Below, piece after piece: positions 1 to 12,174 of a stretch of 64,000 nt of DNA. The notes beneath the pieces were generated by a model. That model was not told the DNA's origin, did not search any database, and worked only from the letters and a program-made list of their open reading frames with translations. The stretch is taken from the NCBI GenBank assembly GCA_001939145.1, contig LSRX01001469.1:62001-126000 (forward strand), given 5' to 3'. Source of the stretch: Symbiodinium microadriaticum (lineage: Eukaryota; Sar; Dinophyceae; Suessiales; Symbiodiniaceae). Made by a program: the position numbers and the translations under genes. Numbering within the stretch: the first letter of the stretch is position 1; the number at the start of each line of letters is the position of its first letter.

Positions 1-759
1 ACGAAGGGTGAAGCATCGGTTCGTCTCGGCAACATCACCAGCGAAGCCACGCAAACATCCACATATCCCATTCCGGTAGCCCAAATACAGAGGTCAAAAT
101 TCGAGCGCTGACCCATGCGCTCCAACTGGTCTCGGACGGGGTCGGGCACCGCTGTAACCTGCTGCACTGTGATCCCAGCGTTGCCGGCCACCAGGTCGAA
201 GAAACGCCCCACGGGTCCGTAGCCCCGTTGACCCTCACAGGGCTGACCGGCAAAACCGGGGCAGTAGTTCCCCTTCCAGCCCCCGGTGTTGCCCAAGAAC
301 TGCACTCGCAGAGTCTGACCACGGAGGCTCTCCGTAATGTTGCTACGCGAGAATTGGTCACGAAAGCCACAGGTGGTGTAAGACCAGGCAAGTCCTGGGA
401 TGGAGCTACTCATCTCATGAGTGACTGTGCAAGTGGAGGGCTGTACGTAGCACCAACTGTCCCTGCACCACGCAGGTGCAGAAGTCTTGTTGCACCTCAA
501 GCAGAGCACTTTCAAACTTTCGTGAAACTGAAGAATGTCGATGGACTTGGCTGGCAAGATTCAGGGTTGATTTGGGCTTCTATCCTGGAAGCTAAGAGCC
601 GAACTCCGGAAAGTCTGCGGACCCATTGATGTCATGAGCGCCGCAGCTGAAGCCATAGTCGTCACGGGTGAAGTTGTAGCAAGGACATTGCTCCGCTCCC
701 TCTGGCTCGGCGCTGACCAACACCAAAGAAAACGCGATCCAAAGTGTGGACCGCCGCAT
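1..759 (-). CDS. Glutamate-receptor-like (ionotropic) ligand-binding protein, N-terminal part, cut by window edge
   Basis: Two exons are joined: 759-605 and 495-1, with a 109-nt GT-AG intron (604-496, AG followed by G) that keeps frame (51 codons plus 2 nt). The start is the ATG at 759, and a signal peptide follows (about 17 residues, LWIAFSLVLVSA). Next comes a cysteine-rich segment with CPCYN, YGFSCGAHD and the WCRDSWCYV motif. The segment LRGQTLRVQFLGN leads into a periplasmic-binding-protein-like region ending in RSNFDLCIWATGMGYVDVC and RTDASPFV. The last pieces resemble the ligand-binding lobe of ionotropic glutamate receptors and solute-binding proteins, where a YDVCIGDFW-like strand precedes a threonine/arginine segment. 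The pore helices would lie beyond the left edge. The gene would act at the plasma membrane as a ligand-gated channel or sensor. What is seen is the domain pattern; the channel identity is inferred. Confidence 0.7.
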
Positions 760-3700
760 GAGGAGGACCTCTTAAAGGTTCCCCAACTACCACATCGCTT
801 GAGCATTCACCGGCCGTCGTTGGGTCATGACACGAAGCTCTGGTCAAGTCCAGGACATAGCTAATATACAACGTCAACACCTTCAACTTGACAGTGCAAC
901 AGCCTCTCACTCGGTCAGATGAAACAACCGGCTGCGTGACAATGAGCCCAGTCCAGCCTTGGCGTACATCTTCCAAAACTCAATGGACCAAGAGTTGTTT
1001 CCGACATCTCGCCTGTGTTCCACGACGCTCTCTGACGCCTCCCCGAACAAACTACCTGGCATGCCTGTCGGCTCAAGACACCAATGGCATATCTAGAAAG
1101 GAGCTTGCACCTTGCACAATCTAGGGAGCACCCCCAGCGCTCATGTATTTGCAACTCCCCACCCTCAAGTTCATGATTCGTGGAAGCGCATTGCTTGGGG
1201 GGTCCGTTTGCCGAGACCCCAGACCCCAGATACATGTGATATATATATATATATATATATACATATACACATACATATACACATATATACATATATACAT
1301 ATATACATATATACATATATACATATATACATATAAACATATATACATATATACATATATACATATGTATACATATATGTATGTGTGCATATATATATAT
1401 ATATATATGTATGTGTATGTGTATGTATATGTATTATTGTGTGTTACATTATACTATACTATGTTATATATTATATTATATTATATTATATTATATTATA
1501 TTATATATATATATAACAGGCCAGCAGCTTACAAGTGTCGTAAAGCTTGCTCCCAGTCTCTCGTAAGTGATCACTCGTCGAAACAGCGAGTGCCCAAAAG
1601 CTGGAGCGCCTTGGGCGAGATGGTAAAAGTCTTTTCTGACTTCTGGCCCTCTCCTTTCGAGCCAAAGGGCGCGTCAGCTCGCGGACATGAGTCACTGCCC
1701 CAAGAAGCGGTCAAGTCAAGACTTGGGCTTTCCCGCCCCGAGCTGGCTTTGCGCTGGCGGAGCTTTCTTTCTGCCACTTCAGCCAGGGCGATGGCGGCAA
1801 TCTGGACCAAGCAGCGTCAGGTGAGGTCACTCTGCCGGGCCAATATCTGCGAAAGCATGCAGACCGGCGCAGAGCGATGCAGACCGAAAGAATGCCGTGG
1901 GCCGATCATCACTCATCTCCCCGTGGGAGCTTCTATTTGTGCATCCATGGCCATATGCGAGTGATTCGTCAAGTTCAGCCGAGGCAATTTTTGTGAAATT
2001 ACCTGGGACTCCTGCAGGCAATGCTGCCTCTGCTCAGCACAAGGCCCCATCAGTCTGATTTGTACACAGGAGCAGGGTGCTCCACACACATTGGCGGTTC
2101 TGTCCCTGATCAATCCAGCAAGCAGTCCTGGGCGAATGTTGCAACCTACTGCTGGATTCAGCGATCGCAACATGTCGGGGAATGTTCTTGCCGGATGCCT
2201 GCACTAAGTGCGTCCAAGACACTCGCAGGCCGACTGCTCCAACCCCTGACAGCCACCGCAGGCTGTCTTGTCATCGCAAGTGTGCGGCTTCGGTCTCACA
2301 TCTTTGCCTCAGCTTTCTGCTGGGCCCGGCCCTCCGGCGCACCAGTACAGGACGTGCAAGCTGGGAAATGGACGCACAAGCTGAGCTTCTCGTGGTTGTG
2401 CACTGCCAGCTGGATCAATTGTGATAGAAACACCTCAACTGAACACATTACATCAAGCGCTCATCGGCAGTGTCAGATGGTTGCAGGGGCACGGCCATAA
2501 GCCGACGAAGCCAAGGCCACTACAGCTTGCAGTACACGCATCCAAGTCATTGCAAGGATCACAGTGAGTCATGTAGCCTGATGCTAGAGCCTGCAAGAGT
2601 GTCAGCCATAGACGTGCGCTCCCTGGCCAGAAGACTAGAAAAGTTTGGGTCCAGATCAGCTCCGGAACTTCTTTTCGATGCTGCAACATATCTCTCACGG
2701 CTCGCTCACATCCTGTGCGCTCTCGGCGTCAAGCAGCCATATCCTCGAAGGAACCAGAAGAGCCGCAATGAAATGGCACCAGAGACACTTGGGGGCTCAC
2801 GTTTTGTCCGTCCGAATCAGACTAGCCGGGCAGGCCGAGCTGCCAAGGCTTGAAGGGTTTGCAAACGCGGCTTCTTTGAGCATCCCTTCTTTGGTTCCGC
2901 ACGTCGAGCCTGGCGCTGTCAAGGGCTTTGTTGACCGAAGCAGCGGCCGCAGCACCCGTCGCCACGATCACCTCATCTGTCGTCCGTCGTCTCGGTGACT
3001 CAGCGAGAAAACAGGAGCCTGGACTTGGCGGCTGACTGCCGTCCGTGCTGCATTCATGAAGTCAGGAGCTGCAATGGCAGCCTGCCAGCTGCAAGTGCTC
3101 AAGAAGCCGAAGCACGGATTTATCTCACCTCTGCATCGTCGTCTTCAACTGGCAAAATCACCTGCGCTTCCAAGGGTCCATGCAACCAAGGAGACCAGGT
3201 AAGCACAAGACAAGGGCCTTGCCAGAGCCTGCTTCTTCTACTTCAGGCCTGAGTTCAGTCTTGCAGCGTGGCTGCAGCCCATCAACCGCTGGCGTGGCAG
3301 CAAGAAATTGCTTCTTTGCACGCATTGCACCAGCATGTCAGTTCGGGTCTATCCAACTGGGCCTGTCCTGCCTGGCGTTTTCAAAAGCTGCCAGGCGAGA
3401 CTTTGCAGCCAAAGCTCGATCCCGGAACGATGACAGCAGTCCGGAAGTGTGAAGATCAACATCATCAATTCCAAGGCATGACTTACCACAGCTACACTGT
3501 CACGGTTCGTTCGTGCAGCTTGGCCTCAGGCCAGATTGAAAATTAGCCTATTCGGACTGTTCCGCCGATTTCGACAGGACTCTGTATCAACAGGCTTGCC
3601 AGTCTGTGTTGACTTCCAAAGATGTCATCATGACGCGGAATGCAAGCCTGCTCTAGACTCTAGAAGCGCTCGTGCAAGCAACACTAGAAGACTGCCTCAC

Positions 3701-4066
3701 TGCTCTCGCGGAGTGGCATCGAAGAAGCAGAGAGAAACGGCTCCTGAGGCCGCTGTCACGCTTTCACAGCACTGCACTGACTAACCGGAATTTGGTCATC
3801 AGGACTCCTGCCTGTACTTCAACGAGTGCGGACGGTCGCACCCATGCTGCATCTCGACAACTGGCCACCTTACTTCACACCTTGGTTCCAACTCGCATGT
3901 CTTCCTGCCGTCCATTACAGGGCAGGCTGATTGTACCATGCTCTGCTGGCAAGCAACCACATCATCTCGGCCAGCACATCTCTCGATATCCTCATGCGAA
4001 ATCATCAGCTTGCTATTACTTGGATGCATTTGGATGCTTCACGCTGTGAAAGTAAATCCAACTTAC
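760..4066. other. Intergenic or 3'-untranslated region without a recognised gene
   Basis: Reading frames here are short on both strands and match no family I know. The next exon of the ABC1 kinase gene must lie somewhere below 4066, because that exon ends in a strong donor, but I could not place it. The stretch includes the TA-rich microsatellite at 1236-1515. The rest is ordinary mixed-composition DNA. Confidence 0.5.
1236..1515. repeat. TA / ATACAT / TTATA microsatellite
   Basis: The block runs from (TA)n through interrupted ATACAT units and a second (TA)n to a run of TTATA pentamers near 1470-1500. It produces artificial tyrosine/isoleucine reading frames on both strands that are not genes. 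Confidence 0.95.
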
Positions 4067-7000
4067 CAAGGTGTCCTGGACGAGCCCAGCATCATCTCTC
4101 TGCGAGTCGGGAGCACATGTTTGCGAACCCTCGACCAGTTCCGTGGCCATGTCCACCCAAAGTGTTGTGGGCCCATGTGCTGTTGGAATGCCAAGCAGAA
4201 AGCTTGTTCCACGAAGAATTGCGATCAATCGTTCGATTCTGCCAAGGCTGCCATCAGACTCACTGCAGAACACGGAATCGTCTGCACAAAGGCCGCGGTA
4301 ACGCTCGTGGGTCGCGCGGCTTAGCACCGAGGCATGACCAAATCTGATGCGTGCATTGAGGGCGAGGAGTTCCTCGTTAATCGCCTTTCCCTCCTTCTCT
4401 CTCTGTGTTCGCATTCCCAGCTCACGATAAGAAGTGGCAATAGCCGTATCGCAGCCTTTTGCAAGAGCCAGGAGAAGGCGCCCGAAACGAACCCGAGCTT
4501 GAAGCTTCAACTCACAGACCTGGCCGAAGTCAATAAGGCCCACTCCACCACCAGGACCCACCAAAATGTTCCCTGGATGCGGATCGGTGCTGAAGAGCCC
4601 ATCTACCAGCACCTGGTGGCCATGCACGAGCCACAGCTTTTGGCTCATGTCCTCTGGGTCGAAGTGACACACATCTCTGCTGTATGACAGCTTGTTGGCA
4701 CCCAGTAACCCAGCCGAGGAGTTGTACAGCGCAACACCAAAGTTTCGTGCAGAGCGGGATGTGGACATGCAGAGCTGAAGTAGCTTCAGCTTCGTGGAAT
4801 CTGAGATGCTCGGCAGCATTGAAGGCATCCTGTTTACCAGGGAGACGTGCCATCTTCGCTTTTCCTCAATGCAGGTCAACACAGAAAAGAGTTCAGCAGA
4901 CGGTCTGAGGATTCTCAGTATTGAAATATTGGTTCCAGCTTTCACTTCCCACACCTAGCTGGCAGGGACAAAGACCCCACAGCAGCACTGCCCGCCCTTA
5001 AAGATTCTGTGGCCCAGCCTACACACTGCAAAGGCGGCCCTAAACCGCAAAGAAGTCCAAGGGCCTTCGGATCGAGGCGGCCGGAGTCTTGCTTTGACAA
5101 GGCTTCGGAGGCATCCTCGCAGTCGTGGCCCGAAGCTATGACACTGAGCTACGGGTTCTCCGAAAGCCTAGCCGGGCTTTTTCTGACTGTGACCGCCCGC
5201 CCGCCCTCTGTGACTACCGACGCCTCTCATCCGCACTCCCAAACCTCGGCATGCCTGTGGTATTTTTGCCGTGGTCTCTGCGAGGACAATCCGTCATCTG
5301 TTCTCTCCCTGGTTTTCGCAAGGCGAAGGGATTTTTCTACCCGATATATCACCGTCTATCACTACCGTTCTTGTTCCTTCTCTGGTTTTCCTCAGGCGCA
5401 ATCTTCAGAACCATTCTGAACCACCCGTCATCCATGCCTACCAGGGCTCCCTTCCATGATGCCCCAAAACGTTTTAGAGTTTAGGGTCTAGGGCTCGATC
5501 ATGAAGGTCATTAATGGTCCAGCAAAAGTGTGTCCTTCTTGTCGCGCGATGTGCTTTGACTGCACTCTGCAATCAGGTCTTCAACGCTCTTGCCTCGCAT
5601 TTTGGCAATGGCCTGATCGAGGAGCTACGTGATGGGCATTCAATCAAGTGATTTCCGCTGCCTGCCTGTGCCATATCCATGATACCATCCAGCAGCGAGC
5701 TGCCTGTCAAGTACCTCAGGATGCCGGTGGTCGAATTGTCTTATTCATGCTCGAGTAAGCTTTAGAAAGCTTATGCACCATGGCATCGCATGCATCTGGG
5801 AGACGTCATTACAAGGACCGTAGGTCTGCAGAATTCCAACACTGGCTCTGGAACGCACACCTTTGCTGCAGTGACGTGCACAGAGTTTCTCGAACTGGAC
5901 CCTTCGCAAATTGCGAAACAGCTGAGGTCTGCACCTCAGGGAACTGCTTGCACAAGCCAGCCCTGACGCGCAGTAGGTTTTGAGCCTCCTTGTTGAAATC
6001 CAGCTCGTTGATGTAATGTTTTTTCCTGGATGGGGCCCCATGCGCGTGGTTACTTCGGCTCTCCACTGATGCAGCTGAAAGACGTTTCACGGACCTGCTC
6101 CATCTTGGTCTTGTCGAGGATCCTGACAATGCCTGCGGAAGGCGCGACGCACTGCGAAGCTCGGAGATAAATCTTCAGATTACTCCTGTAGAATCATTAC
6201 AGCCGGGACGAGGATTGCTTGGCGAAGCACGCTCACAGTTGGTGAAGTCTGACTCGATCGTCTGAGACACCTCGGGATATTGCACCTGACCAGACATGAA
6301 AAACGGAGAGGAATGGGAAAGATGATGTCTACGGGCTCTGCCTTCACGACAACCTCGCTGCCGGTGTCTGCCAATCTGGCACGGTGCACTTGCCCAATAC
6401 TTGCGGACCCAATTGGAACCTTGGTTGCCAAGATATTGCAAGAACTCTCTGTAAAGAGCAGAAATGAGTTCATGTCCCCCGCATCCCCTTTATTGAAAGG
6501 CCTCGTCGAAGCGACTGAAGACAGACTCCAGTGGCTGACCCAGAGCTTCCGAGACCAGCCGCTTCACTTCGTGGCCGGGCCGGGGAGGGACGCGGCTCTG
6601 GAGACTTTTGAACTGGTTTGTGAAGGCTTCGGGCAAAACCCCTGCGGGAAGAAGGGAAAGCATCTGCCCGATCTTCACAAAAACGCCGCCCTGCTCCACG
6701 AGCAATCGAAGTACTCGAGGTGCATACTTCTCGTGCAGAGGTCTGTATGCATCGCTGGCATGCTCCAGCCCAGCAAAGTGCAGCCACCAGTACATCAACT
6801 TGTACTCGAAGATCAGCGGCAAGAACACAACCCATGTGCTAATCAGCCTCCGGCTTGCTTTGCACCACTCACTTCTGTACACCAGCCACAGTGCTGCAGC
6901 AGGAAAATATATGAGTGCCGCCACAAGGCGCACTGAAAAATCGCCACCAAAACTTGCCGTGAGCGCAACCAAGATCAAGCTGACCCACAGGCTCGTCCTA

Positions 7001-7614
7001 AGAATGTGTGCAATGCGCTGGCCAGCTGCACCATTCTGCTCTGGCAGCTCCAACCGACTCCAAATAAAAAGGGTGATCCAGCAGATCGCAGGAGCTAAGA
7101 CGACCAAAGTGTATTCGGCATTAGAGATTGCCTTCAAAGGCAGAAGAAATACCCTGGCCGCCCAGCTTTGCGGGTGCGGGAAGTCGGAGCGCAAGCAAAG
7201 CAAAAGAAGCAGCATCGAAATGACAAGCAAAGCCCTTGCACTGTGCAACTTCGAGACTCCAGAGGCTGCATTTGAACTACGAGGCACGGGAGCTCCCTCG
7301 CCGCGCCGCCTGCGCCAGTACTGGGGTGTAGGAGCCGTAGGAGCAGGACTCCCGCTGGTTCCAGGAATCGCTCCGTCCAGATCTGGCGAACCCATCGAAT
7401 CTGGAACCTTCAACTCTGACTTGGCACCTGTCTCTGGAGCTTGGCGCACATCCGATGCCAAGACTGAGACGTATCGGGCACTTCCCTTGCGGGTCTGTGA
7501 GCGCCGTGTTTGGCAGCACAAGCCTCTCAAAGAGAAAACTGCGCGCACATCCCCGGTTGTAGCACCATCTTCCACTTGATCAGGTCGCCCCCAATCTTCA
7601 CAGCCTCTCCGCAT
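4067..7614 (-). CDS. ABC1/UbiB-family atypical kinase with N-terminal membrane domain
   Basis: Nine exons can be joined in frame: 7614-6502, 6419-6342, 6285-6233, 6185-6084, 6025-5935, 5860-5805, 5714-5666, 5612-5566, 4829-4067. The family motifs appear in order: GGVFVKIGQMLS (KxGQ), VPIGSASIGQVH (alanine-rich nucleotide loop), VVVK joined to VQYPEV, INELDFNKEAQN, VCVPEPVLEF, VLVMT joined to YLTGSSLLDG, then DPHPGNILV and LIDFGQV (catalytic and metal-binding residues). ABC1 kinases act in mitochondria or plastids on isoprenoid-quinone metabolism. About 300 residues precede the domain and contain roughly five hydrophobic spans (for example ALLVISMLLLLLCL, VSLILVALTASF), which is unusual. The first in-frame ATG is 7614; the frame is open to 7665 without another ATG. 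The last exon ends QDTL at a GTAAGT donor (4066-4061), so a further 3' exon is missing. Intron 8 (5565-4830, 736 nt) shows nothing recognisable. Confidence 0.85.
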
Positions 7615-7665
7615 CGTGCATCGACTGGGCAGCAAAAGCCAAGCTACATGCAATGCATTGCTCAC

Positions 7666-9660
7666 ACAAATAAAAATCGATAGCCACTATTCTGGAGCCA
7701 AGCCTGCGCAGGCAGTCTTCAGCGGTACACATGAACTGCAGGGCTGAGAGGGACAAGGGCAAGCGACTGACGTCCGAGGTACGACCCCCAATGTACAAGC
7801 ACACGGCTACCACCATGTCGCGCTCAGAGCAGAACCACGATGAACCAGGAAAGGTCATCATTGCAGTAACAAGGATAGTCAGCAAATGTAACGGACCGCT
7901 TTATGGGCCTAAGTTGAGCTTGAGTTCGCAACGAGTTTGGCTTCAAACGCCCAATGGTACCATCTTTGGCCATGTCGAGAAGGAGCAGGTCGACCGCAGG
8001 GAGGCCCTGGCGAGCGTACGGACCAAGCTTTTCGGCTGAAGCGGATAAGATCGACCTGATCGCTGTCTACCAGGATGGTCTCATCCCTGAGAGCAACGAA
8101 GTGCGAAGCAACCAGCAACACGGATGTCGGCTAGTTCTGAGCTTTCGGCTGCATGCAAATTTCCGCCTTCGCCCACGAGCTGGTCGGCACAACGCACAAC
8201 ATAATGAATCGTGCAGCGAAAGATTCATGACGTTGCAGTCCGGTAGCCGTGTATTGAGCTGCAGCCCCCTCTGCAGGCATTCCTTGTGGAACCGGATGAA
8301 CCTGTTTGCAGAACCACGCTGATGTGGGTCGAACCCTAGGGAACCGAAGGGGCGAAGAGCGGGATAAGGTGGGGCGTTTAGGTGTGGTCCTTCAGGGCTG
8401 TGTGAGGTGTGCGGCTTGGGGCTCTGTGCTTGCAGGTCACATAGAATTCCGATTTTAATTTGCGGCTGTGGCTTGGCCCCGTGATCAAGTACCGCAGTTT
8501 TGCCGGGGGGCTACATTTGTCAGTACTTGGCTGATGTCGACTAGATTCGACTGTTAGCCGCCGTGCTGTAAGTGAATTCGACTGGCCGTACTTTCCACTA
8601 CCTTCCATAAGACAAAACGCAAGATGTGTGCCTGCTGTTTCAATCTAATGGTTCATGCGTGCAGTCTCCCTTTCTGCTAGCCTCATAGCCTTGCAGGCCC
8701 AACTCTGCAGTCTTGTTTGAGTCCAGGCTGCCATGTTACTCCTGCCTGAGACTCCGGAATTCCACAGCTGTCTATCCAGAGCTTCTTCGCCAGCAGAAAG
8801 GACTCCTACCACGACTGGTGCAGGCTGCTTTTGACAGAAACCTTTCGACCTGGTGTTCTGTGCACTTTCTTCGTGCTCCACGCCTGGCCTCGCCGTCCAA
8901 TCTCTCGCCGGCAAAGAAGACGTGCCACTTGTCGAAGTCAGCTGTCAGCTGCACAGAGAGTTTGGGACCCACTTCTTCGCTAGTATCCACACCTTCCCCG
9001 GAGAGTGTTGCGAGGGACTCTCCGATGAGCTGGGCACCTGAAAGCTCCTGGCAACGCAACTTTCGACATGAAGGAGCTTTCAGCATCTGCAAGTCTGCGA
9101 GAACAGAAATAACCGTGATTGCATCGAACTGCCGCTGCCTCCCCATCCGCTGGTCCGAAGCTACCAGGCACACAAATTGAGAAGGCGCCTTTCTCTGCGA
9201 TTGCAGCACCTCTCAAAAGGATGAACCCAGAGCCACCATGCCGGGCAACCCAAGCCGCAAGCTCAGGCGCTCTGTTTTCCGCTGTTTCACGAAGTCAGAC
9301 ACGCTCGCTGCCAGGAGATTCTCAGCCGCGTTGGCTCGGCGGCCTCGTGGCATCATTCACCTCCTCGAGTATGAGCTACAAGGCCACACATCTGCACATG
9401 GTGCACGTCAGGGCACGCAGCACTGCTGCACCGGTATTGGCTGTCTCGCTGCCCGGGTGTGCATGTCTTGCTCTGCAACGCAGTCTTGACATCTCTACTG
9501 CTGAGGGGGCGCGGGCTTCGGCTTCTCCCGGAGTTTGTCCACTGCGTCGTCGAACCTCAACTCAAGTCTTTGCCACGCTGCGGCTGGTCGCCGCGCAGCC
9601 ACTCCTGGCAGGGAACACACTGGACTGCGGAAATCAGACATTTGTCAACAACCTCCGTGA
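7666..9660. other. Region without a recognised gene upstream of the ABC1 kinase
   Basis: I see no family motif on either strand. Several open frames of 70-155 codons exist, but they overlap on opposite strands and their composition does not separate coding from noncoding. A true 5' exon of the kinase gene could lie in 7615-7900. Confidence 0.45.
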
Positions 9661-9661
9661 G

Positions 9662-9827
9662 TCATTCTCCCATGGCTCTCTTTCTCTCTCTCTTTCTTTC
9701 GGCAGGGCTATGGGCAGAGGGTAGCCTCCTGTGCCCGCTCTCTCTCGCTCTCTCGCTCTCTCTCCCTTTTTTCTTTCGCCAGGGCTACGGCCGAGGGTTG
9801 CCCCTCGAGAGAGCATCCCTCTCTCTC

Positions 9828-9869
<42 letters not shown>

Positions 9870-9955
9870 TCTCTCTCTCCTGGGCATGGGGACGGGTCAA
9901 CGTCCCCGGGCTGAATGGCCCACCCAATGTTTTATTGGGCGTACGGGGAGTGAGA
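9662..9955 (+). repeat. Pyrimidine-tract plus AGGGC plus hairpin modules, cluster 1 (three copies)
   Basis: Three modules follow one another, each made of a C/T tract ending in a GGGCTAYGG or GGGCATGGGG box and then perfect or near-perfect hairpins. Module 1: stem 9712-9716 with 9732-9736, and inner stem 9717-9720 with 9725-9728. Module 2: 9792-9797 with 9802-9807, loop TTGC. Module 3 has three tandem hairpins: 9888-9894 with 9901-9907 (7 bp), 9908-9911 with 9918-9921, and 9923-9928 with 9934-9939. The same design recurs at 55.0-57.3 kb with different stem bases. The function is unknown. The tract plus AG resembles a 3' splice site, so the element could be transcribed. Confidence 0.75.
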
Positions 9956-9961
9956 ATCGAA

Positions 9962-9999
<38 letters not shown>

Positions 10000-10021
10000 A
10001 CTCACTCACTCACTCACTCAC

Positions 10022-10055
<34 letters not shown>
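9962..10055. repeat. (CT)n-(CTCA)n-(CT)n microsatellite
   Basis: A compound simple repeat: CT dinucleotides, then CTCA tetramers (about 9998-10025), then CT again. It gives serine/leucine reading frames that are not genes. A separate short (CT)n lies at 10313-10341. Confidence 0.95.
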
Positions 10056-10057
<2 letters not shown>

Positions 10058-10313
10058 TCTGCACAGCCAAAGAGGGAGGCCGTCCCCCCTCCCGCGCGCG
10101 AACGCGCACTGGGTTCTTGTCTGTTGTGAGAACTTGCTCCCCGATGAGGCCGGTGTGTAAGAGCTCGCAATCCCCGTGCTAAGACCCTGTACACTATGCA
10201 CCCCCCGGCCTCGTCACTGGGGCTACAACTTGCTCTGTTTGTCAACTAGCAGCTTATTGCCGCCTTGACTTCTCGTGCTGTTCCGGTTACCCCTCACTGC
10301 TGGACAACAACAA

Positions 10314-10341
<28 letters not shown>

Positions 10342-10345
<4 letters not shown>

Positions 10346-11728
10346 AGTTGTTACGCAGGCACGCTCGAGATGCAGGAAGCGTGAGCTTTGTGCGAGTCAG
10401 CACTAATGCTGGTCTCGTGGCGATCACCCGATAGTGCGTTCTTGATGCTCGAATTGAGTGTATGGAGTGTAATGAAGTGGCGACGGAGAGACGTGCTCCC
10501 TGGTTGAAGGAAGGATTAAAGCAGGAGACTGTGATAAGTGGGCTTCTGAGTCCTTAGCAGGCCGTCACATCATTCCGTGCAAATCAGAGGCCGGCTGCGC
10601 AGTTTGGCCCCAGCAGATCCCCATTCAGCTTGCAAGCACCTCCTCGCTACTGACTGAAGAGCCGGCAATGCTGCGGCAGGTGCCAGAAATGCAGCGGTCA
10701 CAACATTTCGATGAGCAAACGAGCTTGGGGCACTTGAACAACTGGCAACTTCTGCCTCAGCACAAGCATCTCAGAACCATGCCCTTCTCGTTGATCTAGG
10801 AATCTAGGAGGTAAAGCAAAGCTCCGGACCGCTACGGCCAGTTTCACTTCTCCCTCGTTTGTGAGTACACGGATGTCACGCCCATCCGGAAGCAGAAATA
10901 AGGAACCTGGCTCGAGCAAACCTAGGACCTAGGCTGGGATCACACTAAAGAGCATTCAAAAGGAGCTGCCTGCAGAAGCAGTTCTGGCGGTCCTTCCATT
11001 CTGCTTCCGTCCTTGACATGGGACTCGAGGGAAAGAATCGGAAGAGACGGCACTGGAAGCCTCTGAGAAGGACAGCGCTCGCGACCAGGCCGAGGCTTTC
11101 GATTCCCCACAGCGGCCCTCGCCTGAATGCTCGCCCCGTGACCCCTTTCAGGCTGCGCAAAGCTTTCCACTCAGCTCTCGCAGCACCTCGCGGAAACCAG
11201 CGTGGCCCGCACCGCCTTGGATCGACAGAGGCCGACCGGGCCCTGGCCCGCCTGGCCCGCCTGGCCGCCTGCACAGATTCGAAGGAATCGGATTCCTTGG
11301 ACTCTTTTCGACCCTTCGAAGTCTCAGACTCTGCCTCGAAAGACCGAAACGGAGAGCATGCCACACAAAGAACGAGTTCGCTCTTCTGAGCGATGATGTC
11401 ACGGAAGTCGATAGCACTGCGTGGACGACGCTGTCTTGCTGTTTGCTGCAGTCATGTCCCATATGGACGTGCCCGATCCAGGCAAAAAGCAAGCTGCAGC
11501 AACAGATCGAGACAGAATCCGAAACGTCTGCAGGCAGGACCTCGCTGCAGCCTCATGCTGGGAGCACAACACGTCGGTATTTTGTCGCTCGCATTCTGTA
11601 CAGTAGGTCACTCTAGAAAGTGACGAGGTCGCGACAAGAACAAGCGCCTTTCCGATGAAGTTCTCGAGTTGCTAGGTTGACGCTGGGCGGTCCAAGAGTG
11701 AACACTAGGTGTATAGTGGCAATACGAC
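10342..11728. other. Region without a recognised gene
   Basis: Only short overlapping frames are present. Around 11150-11380 both strands are open for more than 100 codons because the sequence is GC-rich. No motif allows a strand to be chosen. Confidence 0.4.
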
Positions 11729-12174
11729 TCACTTGCGGCGAGAACGTGAAATGCCTAGCCAGTCACTGACCTCATCGAGCAGGAAGAATTTCCTTGTCAC
11801 CTTGACTATCCAACTGTCTGTCTTGCAAATGAACTTGAACTTGAGGGTCAGTGCGAAGGGGGCAAGTCCAAATATAGGAGCAGCATACAGGAGTGTCAAG
11901 GTGAACGAGGCCGCAGCTGGAAACAGGTGGAACAGTCCGATAGTCGTTGCCACTTGGCCTTGACTGCCAATCTACTCTGCAACTTCCCTTGGCGCTGGCG
12001 CTCAAAAACAAACGTCCCGCCTGTGCTTGATTTTAAAGCACTGCGGAGCGAGGAAACCTTGGCCGTCTTTGGCATTTTACAAACCTTGAGAACCACTGAT
12101 CGCATGTTCCATTCTGCGATTGCAAACACTGCATTGTCACCGTCATAGCAACACTGCAGAAAAGAACCCGGCAT
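11729..12174 (-). CDS. Possible exons of an unknown protein with one hydrophobic span
   Basis: Two minus-strand frames look protein-like and abut. 12174-11950 includes AIAEWNMRSVVLKVCKM and a basic stretch. 11953-11729 includes a hydrophobic segment (SFTLTLLYAAPIFGLAPF) followed by KVTRKFFLLDEVSDWLG. They are in different frames, so a short intron or a frameshift must separate them around 11930-11960. No family is recognised. The call rests on residue composition and on the common gene orientation of the window. Confidence 0.3.

Noticed and set aside
1143-1964. Long plus-strand frame rich in Ile/Tyr/Thr
   Set aside because: It is produced by the TA/ATACAT microsatellite and has no protein-like part with a motif.
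5009-5484. Plus-strand frames of 120-136 codons
   Set aside because: They fall within intron 8 of the ABC1 kinase on the opposite strand and show no motif.
9634-10182. Long frames rich in Ser/Leu or Arg/Glu
   Set aside because: They are read through CT repeats; all frames on both strands are open for the same reason.
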